This document shows, in pieces, positions 8,267 to 16,009 of a DNA stretch of 64,000 nucleotides (positions within the stretch are counted from its first letter, which is position 1; each line of letters opens with the position of its first letter). The notes beneath the pieces were generated by a model, which worked only from the letters and a program-made list of their open reading frames with translations, searched no databases and was not told where the DNA came from. The position numbers and the translations under genes were made by a program. Source of the stretch: Hymenobacter guriensis (GTDB lineage Bacteria > Bacteroidota > Bacteroidia > Cytophagales > Hymenobacteraceae); the NCBI RefSeq assembly GCF_015773195.1, contig NZ_JADWYK010000003.1:1-64000 (forward strand). The letters run 5' to 3'.

Positions 8267-8595
8267 CGTTGCAATAGTGCGGTTAAGGAGAAGCAGGTAG
8301 GCATCTCTACACTCGTTCCGCAGCCGGGAATTTCAACCTGAGCGGTTTCCCGGAACTGCGGGGCAAAGCACCGGGAAAGCTGCTGCCAGCATTCCGGAGG
8401 CCGTTTAAGGGCAGCCTCGAACTATTTGGCGGGCGAGCCTGTACTCACTGCGCCGGCCACGCGCTGCCCCAGCCCGACCAGCCTTTCAACCCGGCGGGTT
8501 CTTGGTACAGTGTTTGCCAACACCGGCTGCCCAACTGGCTGTGCTGCACAGCGGTTGGGATAAATAGTGTAGCTTGCTTTCCTGTTTTCCTGCTT
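8267..8595. other. intergenic region, no supported gene
   Basis: A plus-strand frame stays open across most of this stretch and includes a cysteine-containing segment (ACTHCAGHALPQPDQPFN), but it runs into the signal peptide region of the next gene in another frame and has no start or family I recognise. It may be the decayed tail of a gene cut by the IS481-like insertion. Confidence 0.4.
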
Positions 8596-9012
8596 ATGCA
8601 CCGCGCTTCTATTCTCTTCCTTGGGCTTGGCCTGCTGCTGGCGCCCGGTACGCTTCTGGCGCAGCAATCAGCCCCCGAGCCTGTGGCGGCTTCTTCCCAG
8701 GCGGTGGGCTGCCCCATCGTCACGGGCACCGTTACCGATGAAGACAACAACCCGCTCACTGGAGCCACCGTGCAGGTGCCCGGCCTGATGGATGCCTTCA
8801 TTACGAACTCTGAGGGGCACTACATGATCATGACCAAGGCCCCGCTGCAAAAAAATACGCGGCTGAAAGTAAGCGCCGGCGGCTACGAAGCCCAGGAGCT
8901 GGTTCTGACCAGCTGTGAGCCGGGCAACGTGTCATTGCGAGTCCTGCCCGGCACCCGCTTCAAGCGCGACGGCCGCATCAAAAAGACCACCTCTACCGGT
9001 AAGATCTGGTAA
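8596..9012 (+). CDS. secreted protein with carboxypeptidase-regulatory-like domain
   Basis: A 138-residue protein with an N-terminal signal peptide (hydrophobic to about residue 20, ending LLAQQ). Residues 40-110 match the CarboxypepD_reg-like beta-sandwich, with TGTVTDEDNNPLTGATVQV as its typical opening and a NSEGHYMI strand later. In Bacteroidetes this domain usually starts SusC/TonB-dependent receptors; here it stands alone with a basic tail. It is therefore probably a small periplasmic or surface protein rather than a transporter. A terminator follows directly and the gene appears monocistronic. The role is unknown. Confidence 0.75.
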   Translation: MHRASILFLGLGLLLAPGTLLAQQSAPEPVAASSQAVGCPIVTGTVTDEDNNPLTGATVQVPGLMDAFITNSEGHYMIMTKAPLQKNTRLKVSAGGYEAQELVLTSCEPGNVSLRVLPGTRFKRDGRIKKTTSTGKIW

Positions 9013-9030
9013 GCGCTTTCCTGCCGCATC

Positions 9031-9080
9031 AAAAAGCCTGACGGTTGCTGTGTTTGTACACGGCGGCCGTCAGGCTTTTT
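9031..9080 (+). terminator. intrinsic terminator
   Basis: Arms aaaaagcctgacgg and ccgtcaggcttttt enclose a loop of about 20 bases just after the 8596 gene. Confidence 0.85.
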
Positions 9081-9215
9081 GCATTAAACGCCTTCAGCCA
9101 GCTGCCTTCATACCTTGGTCAGCAACCGCGTTTTGCCTATATAAGCAGCGGAGAGCGGGGAATGGGGCTTTGGGTGGCGTGCGCAACTTTCGGAGAGAAA
9201 TTGGACCAGAACCAG

Positions 9216-9223
9216 TAGCTTTG
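9216..9223 (+). promoter_or_regulatory. candidate -7 element TAGCTTTG
   Basis: An exact TAnnTTTG match 40 bases before the GTG start at 9264. I found no TTG at the ideal distance upstream. Confidence 0.4.
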
Positions 9224-9263
9224 TAGACTGCTCTTTGTCTCCGCTTGTACCTATTGCTTCTTC

Positions 9264-10694
9264 GTGAAAAAAACCTCTACTCTGTTGCTGGCAGCTTGCT
9301 GCTGGGCTGGCGTAGCGCGCGCGCAGGCGCCGCAAACGCTGAACTACTACTACGGTAACCTGCACGCGCACTCTGCCTACTCCGACGGCAACAAGGATGA
9401 AAGCAAAAACCACTTCCGTACGCCGGGCCAGAACTTTGGCTTTGCCTCAGCCTCCCAGCACTTCGACTTCCTGGGCATCTCGGAGCACAACCACGCCACG
9501 GCCGGCATGGCCCGCGCCAACTACGCCAAGGGCCTGCGCCAGGCCGACAGCGTAACGGTCGACGGCAAGTTTGTGGCGCTGTATGGCATGGAGTGGGGCA
9601 CCATTTCCGGCGGCGGCCATCTGCTGGTATATGGCGTGGACCAGCTGCTGAACTGGGAAAGCGGCAACTACGACGTGTACGTGCCCAAGAACGACTACCA
9701 GGCCCTGTTTCGACAGATCAACAAGCGCCCCGGCGCGTTTGCCACCCTGGCGCACCCCAGTTCCGGCGACTACGGCAACCTGGCCGGCAGCGCCCCCTTC
9801 AGCGCCCGCGCCGACAGCGCCGTAGTAGGTACCGTGATGCGCTCCGGACCGGCTATGTCCACCAACATCAGCTACCTCGACCCCTCCCGCAGCAGCTACG
9901 AGTCCACGTTTCAGAAGCTGCTGGCCAAGGGCTACCACGTAGGCATCTCCCTCGACCACGACAACCACTACACCACCTTCGGGCGCAACACGCCCGGCCG
10001 CCTAGTGGTGCTGGCGCCCGAGCTTACCAAAGCCAGCCTGCTGGAAGCCGTGCGCGCCCGCCGCTTCTACGCCTCCGACGACTGGAACGCCGAAGTGCGC
10101 TTCCAGCTGAATGAGCAGCCCATGGGCAACATCGTGCAAGGGGAGCAGGCGGCGGCCATCAGCGTCTCGGTAACCGATAGTGACGGGGAGGCACTGAAGT
10201 CGCTCACACTGCTGCGCGGTACGCCGGGCAGTGGGCAGCTGGCCACGGTAGTAGCCACGGCCCCCGGCCTGGGCAGCACGCTCAGCTACACCGAAACCAC
10301 CGTGCAGCCCGGTGAAACGGCTTACTATTACGCCGTCATCACCCAGGCCGACGGCGACCGGATAGTAACTTCCCCTATCTGGTATACGCGCATGCTGGCA
10401 ACAGCCGGCCATGCTCCGCAAGCAGTAGCCGCTCAGCTGGATGTGTACCCGAACCCGGGAGCAGGGCCGGTTTCCGTCTCTTATTTCCTGGCCACGCCGG
10501 CCGCTGTAACCCTGGAAGTGCTGGATGCCGTGGGCCGGCCGGTTTACCGTCTGGCTTCCGATGAGCGCCAAAGCGCCGGCCCGCATACCCTGCAGCTAGG
10601 CACCGACGAGACTCCGCTGGAAAATGGCCTTTACATTGTGCGGCTGGTGCAGAACGGGGCCAGCAGCTACCGCCGCCTGCTAATAGCCCGCTAG
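9264..10694 (+). CDS. secreted PHP/CehA-type metallohydrolase with T9SS sorting tail
   Basis: A 476-residue protein: signal peptide (1-20), PHP-fold metal hydrolase, beta-sandwich region and a C-terminal Por-type sorting domain. Metal-binding motifs in order are NLHAHSAYSDG (His34, His36, Asp41), SEHNH, TLAHPSSGDYG and SLDHDNHY, the pattern of CehA/McbA-like PHP enzymes that act on phosphoesters or carbamates. The tail begins near LDVYPNPGAGPVSV and ends LENGLYIVRLVQNG, the usual type IX secretion signal. The start is GTG, giving MKKTSTLLLA. It is probably exported and surface-attached or released. The substrate cannot be read from sequence. It is monocistronic with a terminator after the stop. 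Confidence 0.85.
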   Translation: MKKTSTLLLAACCWAGVARAQAPQTLNYYYGNLHAHSAYSDGNKDESKNHFRTPGQNFGFASASQHFDFLGISEHNHATAGMARANYAKGLRQADSVTVDGKFVALYGMEWGTISGGGHLLVYGVDQLLNWESGNYDVYVPKNDYQALFRQINKRPGAFATLAHPSSGDYGNLAGSAPFSARADSAVVGTVMRSGPAMSTNISYLDPSRSSYESTFQKLLAKGYHVGISLDHDNHYTTFGRNTPGRLVVLAPELTKASLLEAVRARRFYASDDWNAEVRFQLNEQPMGNIVQGEQAAAISVSVTDSDGEALKSLTLLRGTPGSGQLATVVATAPGLGSTLSYTETTVQPGETAYYYAVITQADGDRIVTSPIWYTRMLATAGHAPQAVAAQLDVYPNPGAGPVSVSYFLATPAAVTLEVLDAVGRPVYRLASDERQSAGPHTLQLGTDETPLENGLYIVRLVQNGASSYRRLLIAR

Positions 10695-10755
10695 TAGCAT
10701 CATTTTCTGATACCGCTCCACCCGATTCTACCTTACTGGGCAGGGTAAAATGTTG

Positions 10756-10805
10756 AACAAGCGTCGCCCCGGCAGTAGTCTGCCCGGGTGACGCTTGTTT
10801 TATTT
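10756..10805 (+). terminator. intrinsic terminator
   Basis: Arms aacaagcgtc and gacgcttgtt with an inner GC stem, then T-rich sequence, following the 9264 gene. Confidence 0.8.
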
Positions 10806-10916
10806 GGTTACGATTGGGCTGGTAGGAAAGCGCCTTATACTGGTTGCGCTTTTCCACCACGAAGCGGGACCGTTAAGCTGTTGCAGTCGGAAGTAACCGG
10901 ATGAGGTAACAGTGGA

Positions 10917-11141
10917 TCAGCCATTAACCGCCCACCGGCTGCGGCGTTGCGAGGCCCGGCGGCGCTTGTTTTGCTTTTTGCGCTTGCTCCAGGAAGTAAA
11001 CAGCTTGCCGGGATGCAGCTCAGTCCGCAGCTGCGCCATGGGTTTGGCGGCTTCGGGTGTGCCTACTGTTTCGCAGGATGCTTCAAGCGGCAGCGATACG
11101 ACAAACGCCCCGATGAGTAAAAACGCAGAAAAGTTTTTCAT
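10917..11141 (-). CDS. small secreted protein with basic tail
   Basis: A 74-residue protein with a clear signal peptide (MKNFSAFLLIGAFVVSLP) and a very basic C-terminus (KRKKQNKRRRASQRR). The opposite strand is also open, but only this frame has a signal sequence and a well-placed promoter. No family is recognised. The upstream 200 bases are markedly A/T-rich compared with the surroundings. The function is unknown; the basic tail suggests binding to an acidic polymer. Confidence 0.55.
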   Translation of the reverse strand: MKNFSAFLLIGAFVVSLPLEASCETVGTPEAAKPMAQLRTELHPGKLFTSWSKRKKQNKRRRASQRRSRWAVNG

Positions 11142-11177
11142 GGCACTTAAGTTATTTTAAGTAAAACTTTGTATATA

Positions 11178-11208
11178 CAATTGTAGAAATAATGTAAGTT
11201 AAGTCCAA
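11178..11208 (-). promoter_or_regulatory. candidate promoter for the 10917-11141 gene
   Basis: Read on the minus strand: TTG (11208-11206), 20 bases, TACAATTG (11185-11178), with the start codon about 37 bases further on. The -7 box is the same as that proposed for the TerY operon. Confidence 0.45.
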
Positions 11209-11433
11209 GAAAGTAATACCACATGATTATGTGATAAACCGGTTTTATTCCATAAATTATTGAATGTCAATACAAATATGCGCTTAGAGCATAGTGCTTG
11301 CTCTTCTAATGGCACTTATTAAGCTGAAAGAACTTCGGGGGCCTGCAGCTGGGAAAGAATGCGGTAGATGTGAGGCTGAAGTAGATATATACTTCTTGAG
11401 GCTAACTCAAAGTTGAATACTCATAAAACAAAG
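11209..11433. other. A/T-rich intergenic region
   Basis: No gene is seen. Base composition is lower in GC than the flanking genes. Confidence 0.5.
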
Positions 11434-11465
11434 CAGCCGCCAGTCGACGAATCGGCTGGCGGCTG
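11434..11465 (-). terminator. intrinsic terminator of the 11486 gene
   Basis: Arms cagccgccag and ctggcggctg. On the minus strand the stem is followed by a T-rich stretch (ctttgtttta). Confidence 0.8.
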
Positions 11466-11485
11466 GCCTTTGGCTGTAGGGCTGG

Positions 11486-11764
11486 CTATGCTTCGGAATG
11501 CTCCTGATCGGAATGCTCCTGAATAGCGTCGGCTGCGCGCTTGGTCAGCAGCACGGCACCAATAGCCAGTACGGCAACACCCAGAATTACCTGGGTTGAT
11601 GAAAAGCGCTGGCTGGCTTTGCGCAGCAGCACGGCGCCGTGCTTCAGCAGGTCTTCTACGTGTTCGGTGTTTCCCTGAAAAACGTGGTAGGCACTCTCAA
11701 ACGTGCGGGCAATGTCTTCGGGAAGAATTTTCTCGAGGTCTTCTTGGGTTAGTTCGGTGCTCAT
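11486..11764 (-). CDS. small single-pass membrane protein
   Basis: A 92-residue protein from ATG 11764 (MSTELTQEDLEKIL); an upstream in-frame ATG at 11809 is less likely because its extension lacks typical features. Residues 1-50 are acidic and helical, about 55-72 are a membrane helix (VILGVAVLAIGAVLLTK), and the tail is acidic with repeated HSDQEHSE. No signal peptide is seen and no family recognised. It has its own terminator. Confidence 0.6.
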   Translation of the reverse strand: MSTELTQEDLEKILPEDIARTFESAYHVFQGNTEHVEDLLKHGAVLLRKASQRFSSTQVILGVAVLAIGAVLLTKRAADAIQEHSDQEHSEA

Positions 11765-11864
11765 AGTGGCGTAGGTTGAGGAAAGAGTACGGAAATACGG
11801 GTCTTGCAACGGCTGGTTGCGAGGCTGTGTACGAAGCTGCCTGCGGCTTGGCTGCCCCGGGCAT

Positions 11865-11897
11865 AAAAAAAGGCTTACCCGGGTGGATAAGCCTTTT
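11865..11897 (-). terminator. intrinsic terminator of the sigma factor-protease operon
   Basis: Arms aaaaggcttaccc and gggtggataagcctttt-type complement flank a tiny loop, 20 bases after the protease stop codon. Confidence 0.8.
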
Positions 11898-11915
11898 CAC
11901 TACCGTAGAGCTTGC

Positions 11916-13067
11916 TTACTCGTACACTTTCACCACAAACACAAAGTCCTGCAGCTTGCGCACCTGCTGGGCCCGCGTGCTGCCGGTCAGCTGGCTGGTG
12001 CGCGGCACATTGGCCAAGGCTCCCGGCGCGGCGGCCGACAGCGAGTCGACGAGGCGCATGAGGTAGGAGGACTTGGTGGCAAAAGCCGCGCTCTGCACGT
12101 CCATCTGCCGCCCGCTGATTACGCCGATCAGGTTGCCTCGGTCGTCGAGCAGTGGGCCGCCGCTGTTGCCGGGGTTCACCGGAATGCTGATCTGGTAGAA
12201 GGCCGTGTCGCCTTCGAAGCCGGAGCGCGCACTCAGGGAGCCTTCCCCAAAAACTACATCTTCGCGCGGGTAGCCTAGGGTATAAACCCGCTCCCCCAAG
12301 TCGGCTGAGCCCCGCTTAAAAGAGTAAGGCAGCCGGCCGAAGCCTTTGAAATCCTTATCGTTGATGCGCAGAATGGCCAGGTCGTGGGCTACGTCGGAAA
12401 ACACCGGCTCGGCGCGGTATCGCTGCCGGTCACGGCTTTCAATCAGCAGCGAGTCGGCCCCTTGAATAACGTGGTAGCTGGTAATGAGGTAGCCATCGGT
12501 GGTGAGGGCAAAGCCGGTACCGCCAAACTTGCCGGGGTTTAGCTCCTCTGGTGTCTTCACCCCATCAATCTGGTTGAGGGTGCGGTTGATGGCGCGCTGG
12601 TTACGCTTGATGCGGTCCATTTCACGACGCAGCACCGTGTAGCCGTAGGAGTTAGGCTTCTGCACGGCCCGCCACCACTCAATGCCCAGCAGCGTGGCAA
12701 ACACGGCCAGCACGGCCACGGAGGCCGCTACGGCAATAGTGGCGCGGTGGCCCCCCCAGAATTCACGCAGACGACGCTCTACCGGCGAAATATGCAGCGA
12801 AGGCATGGTAGGCACGCCGGTTTCCAGCGTTTCCTCCCGGGCAGCTTCCGCGTCAATTTCGGTCTGAAGGGCTGTCAGCTTGCCCCGTACCAGGCGGCGC
12901 TGCCCATAGGTATGCAGGGCCCCCGTGAGGGCGTCGAAGTCGGCGTAGCGGCGGGCCAGCACGGGGTCGGCGGCCAGCCGGCTGGCCAGTTCCGTCCGGG
13001 TGGGCTCGGGTAGCTCGCCGCGCTGGTAGGCTTCAAATAACTCGTAGTAGTCGGCTTCCGTTTTCAT
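11916..13067 (-). CDS. membrane-anchored trypsin-like serine protease (HtrA type, no PDZ)
   Basis: A 383-residue protein. Residues 1-100 resemble the cytoplasmic part of an anti-sigma factor, about 110-130 are a membrane helix and 178-345 a trypsin-like domain. The catalytic triad is visible: His199 in ITSYHVIQG, Asp229 in AHDLAIL, Ser302 in NPGNSGGPL. No PDZ domain follows. The protease domain would lie in the periplasm. The gene is 50 bases downstream of an ECF sigma factor gene, the place where an anti-sigma factor is usually found, so it may hold and release that sigma factor in response to envelope stress. The protease call is firm; the regulatory role is inferred from position and topology. 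Confidence 0.82.
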   Translation of the reverse strand: MKTEADYYELFEAYQRGELPEPTRTELASRLAADPVLARRYADFDALTGALHTYGQRRLVRGKLTALQTEIDAEAAREETLETGVPTMPSLHISPVERRLREFWGGHRATIAVAASVAVLAVFATLLGIEWWRAVQKPNSYGYTVLRREMDRIKRNQRAINRTLNQIDGVKTPEELNPGKFGGTGFALTTDGYLITSYHVIQGADSLLIESRDRQRYRAEPVFSDVAHDLAILRINDKDFKGFGRLPYSFKRGSADLGERVYTLGYPREDVVFGEGSLSARSGFEGDTAFYQISIPVNPGNSGGPLLDDRGNLIGVISGRQMDVQSAAFATKSSYLMRLVDSLSAAAPGALANVPRTSQLTGSTRAQQVRKLQDFVFVVKVYE

Positions 13068-13117
13068 AGCTGCTAAGGCGGGTGGGTGAGGTCCGCCATC
13101 GGCGCGACCGGGCGGCG

Positions 13118-13705
13118 CTAGAACTGTTCTTCCTCCTGATAGTGGGTGAAAAACAGCTTTTTAAGCCGCACCAGACACTTATACTTTTGATTTTTAGCGT
13201 TGTCGGCATTAGTGTAGCCAAACTCGGCGGTGAGCTGCTGCATCGATTTATCGAGCAGGTAGTATCCTTCCAAAAGCGAGCGGCATGGCTCTCCCAGCTG
13301 GCTCAGCGCCTGCTCCATGAGGGCAAACTGCTGGTCGCGCTGCTCGGCCAGGGCCAGGTCGGCCTCGGCTCCGGTTACGAGGTAGGGTTCGTGGTCGTCG
13401 AGGCGGCCGCCGTAGCGGCCTTTCTCGGCCAGACGCTTCAACCACAGGCGGCGGCACACGGCATAGAGGTACGTCTTGATCTGGCAGCTTAGTTCCAGGG
13501 AACCGTCGCGCACCTTTTCATAGAACACCATCACGCCCTCCTGGTACACATCCTTGGCCTCATCCTCGGTGCCGCTGTTCTGCTGCACCAGGTGAAGAAC
13601 CATCGGAAGGTGCAGGCGGTAGAGTTGCGCCAGCGCCCGGTCGTCGCCATGGCGGATGGCCGCCACGAACTCTTCATCGGTATAGGAAGGTTGACCCTTG
13701 CCCAT
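13118..13705 (-). CDS. ECF-type sigma-70 family sigma factor
   Basis: A 195-residue protein with sigma region 2 (about 25-95, including DEAKDVYQEGVMVFYEKV) and region 4 (about 130-185, including MQQLTAEFGYTNADNAKNQ and KCLVRLKKLF). The size and two-domain layout are those of an extracytoplasmic-function sigma factor. The next gene on the strand is a membrane protease with an anti-sigma-like N-terminus, so the pair probably forms an envelope stress switch. Upstream is an inverted repeat (13739-13777) near its start that may be part of its regulation. Confidence 0.85.
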   Translation of the reverse strand: MGKGQPSYTDEEFVAAIRHGDDRALAQLYRLHLPMVLHLVQQNSGTEDEAKDVYQEGVMVFYEKVRDGSLELSCQIKTYLYAVCRRLWLKRLAEKGRYGGRLDDHEPYLVTGAEADLALAEQRDQQFALMEQALSQLGEPCRSLLEGYYLLDKSMQQLTAEFGYTNADNAKNQKYKCLVRLKKLFFTHYQEEEQF

Positions 13706-13738
13706 TCGCTTTGCTTGTTAATACGTTGCGCCCGGTGG

Positions 13739-13777
13739 GGTAACCCGCGAAAAAAAGTTTTTCTTTTCAGGGTTACC
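13739..13777. promoter_or_regulatory. inverted repeat between divergent sigma factor and lipoprotein genes
   Basis: ggtaaccc (13739-13746) and gggttacc (13770-13777) flank an A/T-rich core with long A and T runs. It sits in the divergent promoter region, so operator or promoter spacing are both possible. Confidence 0.3.
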
Positions 13778-13841
13778 TTTCGCTACTGTAGGTATGAAGG
13801 GCGTTTTTCAGACTTTTTTACTTTTCCAAACCTACACCAAA

Positions 13842-14075
13842 ATGAAGAATCTGCTGAAAGTTTCTGCTGTTGCCGTTCTGTTCGCTGCTGGCCTCGCTTC
13901 CTGCGAGCAGAAAACCACTGAGAACACCGAAACCACCAACGTAGAAGCTCCTGCTGCTACCGACACGACCGTGACCACAGAAACCACCACGGCTCCCGCC
14001 GACACTACGGCTGCTGCTGCTGCTCCGGCTACTACCACCGAGTCGACGACCACTACTACCGCTCCTGCTCAGTAG
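13842..14075 (+). CDS. small Thr/Ala-rich lipoprotein
   Basis: A 77-residue protein from ATG 13842 (MKNLLKVSAVAVLFAAGLASC), with a clear lipobox ending in Cys; the longer frame from 13794 would bury the signal peptide. The mature part is low complexity, mostly Thr, Ala, Glu and Pro (TTVTTETTTAPADTT). It is probably an extended spacer on the membrane surface. It is divergent from the sigma factor gene and ends at a terminator, so it may be a sigma-dependent target. No enzymatic function is expected. Confidence 0.7.
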   Translation: MKNLLKVSAVAVLFAAGLASCEQKTTENTETTNVEAPAATDTTVTTETTTAPADTTAAAAAPATTTESTTTTTAPAQ

Positions 14076-14117
14076 TCAGTCCTGCCTCGGGTAGCTGCTT
14101 CGGCACCCTGAGAAAAT

Positions 14118-14156
14118 AACCGCCCGGATTCCCTTTGCTGGAGTCCGGGCGGTTTG
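14118..14156 (+). terminator. intrinsic terminator
   Basis: Arms aaccgcccgga and tccgggcggtt with a loop of about 14 bases, then a short T run. Confidence 0.85.
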
Positions 14157-14204
14157 CGTTTGAGGATGTACGGGTGGAGCCCTCTACTGTTGTGCTTCCA
14201 ACTC

Positions 14205-15998
14205 TCAGAGCTTCTCCTCCAGCCACAAAAAGCTCGCCCCCAGCAGGAATAAGCCTAAAAACCAGCCTAAGGGCCAGTCCTCCGGTTTCTTGGCCGCTAA
14301 TCCGGCAGCTGACCGGTTGGAGTGCGCGGCCACGTACTGCTGCCAGGCAAGCTGCACTGGGCCTTGCCATACATCCGGCGGGTACACGTAAAACCTGTGC
14401 GCTGGTTGGCCAGGCAGCTGGGCCTCGTGCCAGCCGCTTTGCGCGGGCCAGAACCGGCCGGTTTGCCACTCGGGCAGGGCGGCGTCCTGTTGCAGCGGTA
14501 GGGCTGTGGAACTACCGTCGGGCAGTTTTATCGTCGGAGTATTCTTCAACGCCGCAGTTGTGGTCAGGCGAAGCGTGACGGGAGTGTGGGGGCGCGGGAA
14601 ATCAGTTAGCAGCTGCCAGCGGGCCACTACGGGTTGTGGGCGCGCTGCAGCCGTGAGTAGGCGGCTCCAGTAAGCATCGTAGCTGCCTTGCGCGCCCTGC
14701 AGCAGCCAGCGGTAGGTATCGGTGGCGGTGGCTACCACCACCTGTCCGGCCCCAAAGCGTTGGCTGGCCGCCACCACTTGCCGACGACTAGCAGTAATCA
14801 GAGCCTGGGTGCCCGCAGCCGGACGCAGCCGGGCCGCCAGCACCGCGCGCAAGGGCTGGACCCTATCGGGCCACTGGAGAGGCTGCTCAGTTTTGCCAGT
14901 ACTGGCTGGTGCGAGGCCGAAGTCCGCCCGGGCAGGCACCGTCGCGGGCAAAACGCTATTATCGGCCAGCACCACCAGGCCCACGCCTTCCTGCTGCGTC
15001 GCACGCCTCAGGGCTTGCTGTTCGGTGCCCGTTAGGCTGACCATGCTGCTGCCATCTACCACCACTACATCGTAGCGGCGCAACACCGGGGGCGTGAGGG
15101 AAGAGAGGGTATGCGGGGACTGGTTGAGGAAATCCGTCTGGGCTATCTGCTGGCTGATGCCCGTGCGGGCCGCCACCGCGTGCTGGCGGGCGGCCAGTTG
15201 GTTTTTAAGGAATCGAAACTCAAAGGATGGGCTGCAGCTCAAAAGCAGCACACGCAGCGGGCGGGTGGGCAGCACTTCAACCGGAACCGGCTCTGACGCT
15301 ACTACCCTCCCACCAATGCGGGCCTGCACCGTGTACACGGCCGCTCCGGCTGCCTTTGGCACGTAGCGCAACTGAAAAGTGCCGGCTGGTGCTAAGCGCA
15401 CGGAGTCGCGGGGGGCACCGGCGGCGTGCAGCACCACCCAGGTAGCGGGCTGACCAGCAGGCGCGGCAAACCGGCCCGACACGTGCAGGGTTTGGCCCAA
15501 CTCCAGGCGCGGCTCCCACTGCGCAGCCGTGAAACCACTGACGGCCGGCGGGGCATATAGCTGCAGGCGGCTGGTTTGTACGTCCGTGAGTTCCTCAGCC
15601 GACAAGCCCCGACCCAGCACATGTAGCTGGGCCGGAGCCGGATACTGCTGTAGCCATGCCGCTACATTGTGCACGATGGGCGTATCGGCAAGAGCAGTAG
15701 AGCGGGAGACGGAGAACAGGGCCGGGGTGCGTGCCAGATGCAAGCGGCGCTGGAGGGCCCGGAGGGAATCAAGCCGATAACCGGGCGTGAGCAGAATAGC
15801 TGCGCCGGGGTTTTGCTCCACTAATCGGGCAGGCGGATAAACCAGCCACCAAAGGCCCGCTACCGCTGCCCAGCCCGCCAGCACCCGCAGCAGGCGCAAC
15901 CGACGACTAACCCGCTGCCAGGCGGCCACGGTGAGGAAAGCCGCCAACAGCAGGCAGCCAAGCAGAAATAGTAGCGCAAAACCAGTAGGAAAAGTCAT
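14205..15998 (-). CDS. membrane protein with GATase-like region, end of the MoxR operon
   Basis: A 597-residue protein from ATG 15998 (MTFPTGFALLFLLG). Two N-terminal membrane helices, a large soluble part and a C-terminal helix (LGWFLGLFLLGASFLWLEE). The middle includes a Rossmann-like stretch typical of class I glutamine amidotransferase-like folds found in such operons (RVLLLSCSPSFEFRFLK, then YDVVVVDGSSMVSLT). I see no full catalytic triad. It starts 11 bases after the DUF4175-like gene and is the last gene of the five-gene MoxR operon. The likely role is in the membrane complex that MoxR ATPases act on; the substrate is unknown. Confidence 0.7.
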   Translation of the reverse strand: MTFPTGFALLFLLGCLLLAAFLTVAAWQRVSRRLRLLRVLAGWAAVAGLWWLVYPPARLVEQNPGAAILLTPGYRLDSLRALQRRLHLARTPALFSVSRSTALADTPIVHNVAAWLQQYPAPAQLHVLGRGLSAEELTDVQTSRLQLYAPPAVSGFTAAQWEPRLELGQTLHVSGRFAAPAGQPATWVVLHAAGAPRDSVRLAPAGTFQLRYVPKAAGAAVYTVQARIGGRVVASEPVPVEVLPTRPLRVLLLSCSPSFEFRFLKNQLAARQHAVAARTGISQQIAQTDFLNQSPHTLSSLTPPVLRRYDVVVVDGSSMVSLTGTEQQALRRATQQEGVGLVVLADNSVLPATVPARADFGLAPASTGKTEQPLQWPDRVQPLRAVLAARLRPAAGTQALITASRRQVVAASQRFGAGQVVVATATDTYRWLLQGAQGSYDAYWSRLLTAAARPQPVVARWQLLTDFPRPHTPVTLRLTTTAALKNTPTIKLPDGSSTALPLQQDAALPEWQTGRFWPAQSGWHEAQLPGQPAHRFYVYPPDVWQGPVQLAWQQYVAAHSNRSAAGLAAKKPEDWPLGWFLGLFLLGASFLWLEEKL

Positions 15999-16009
15999 TA
16001 TACAGCAGC

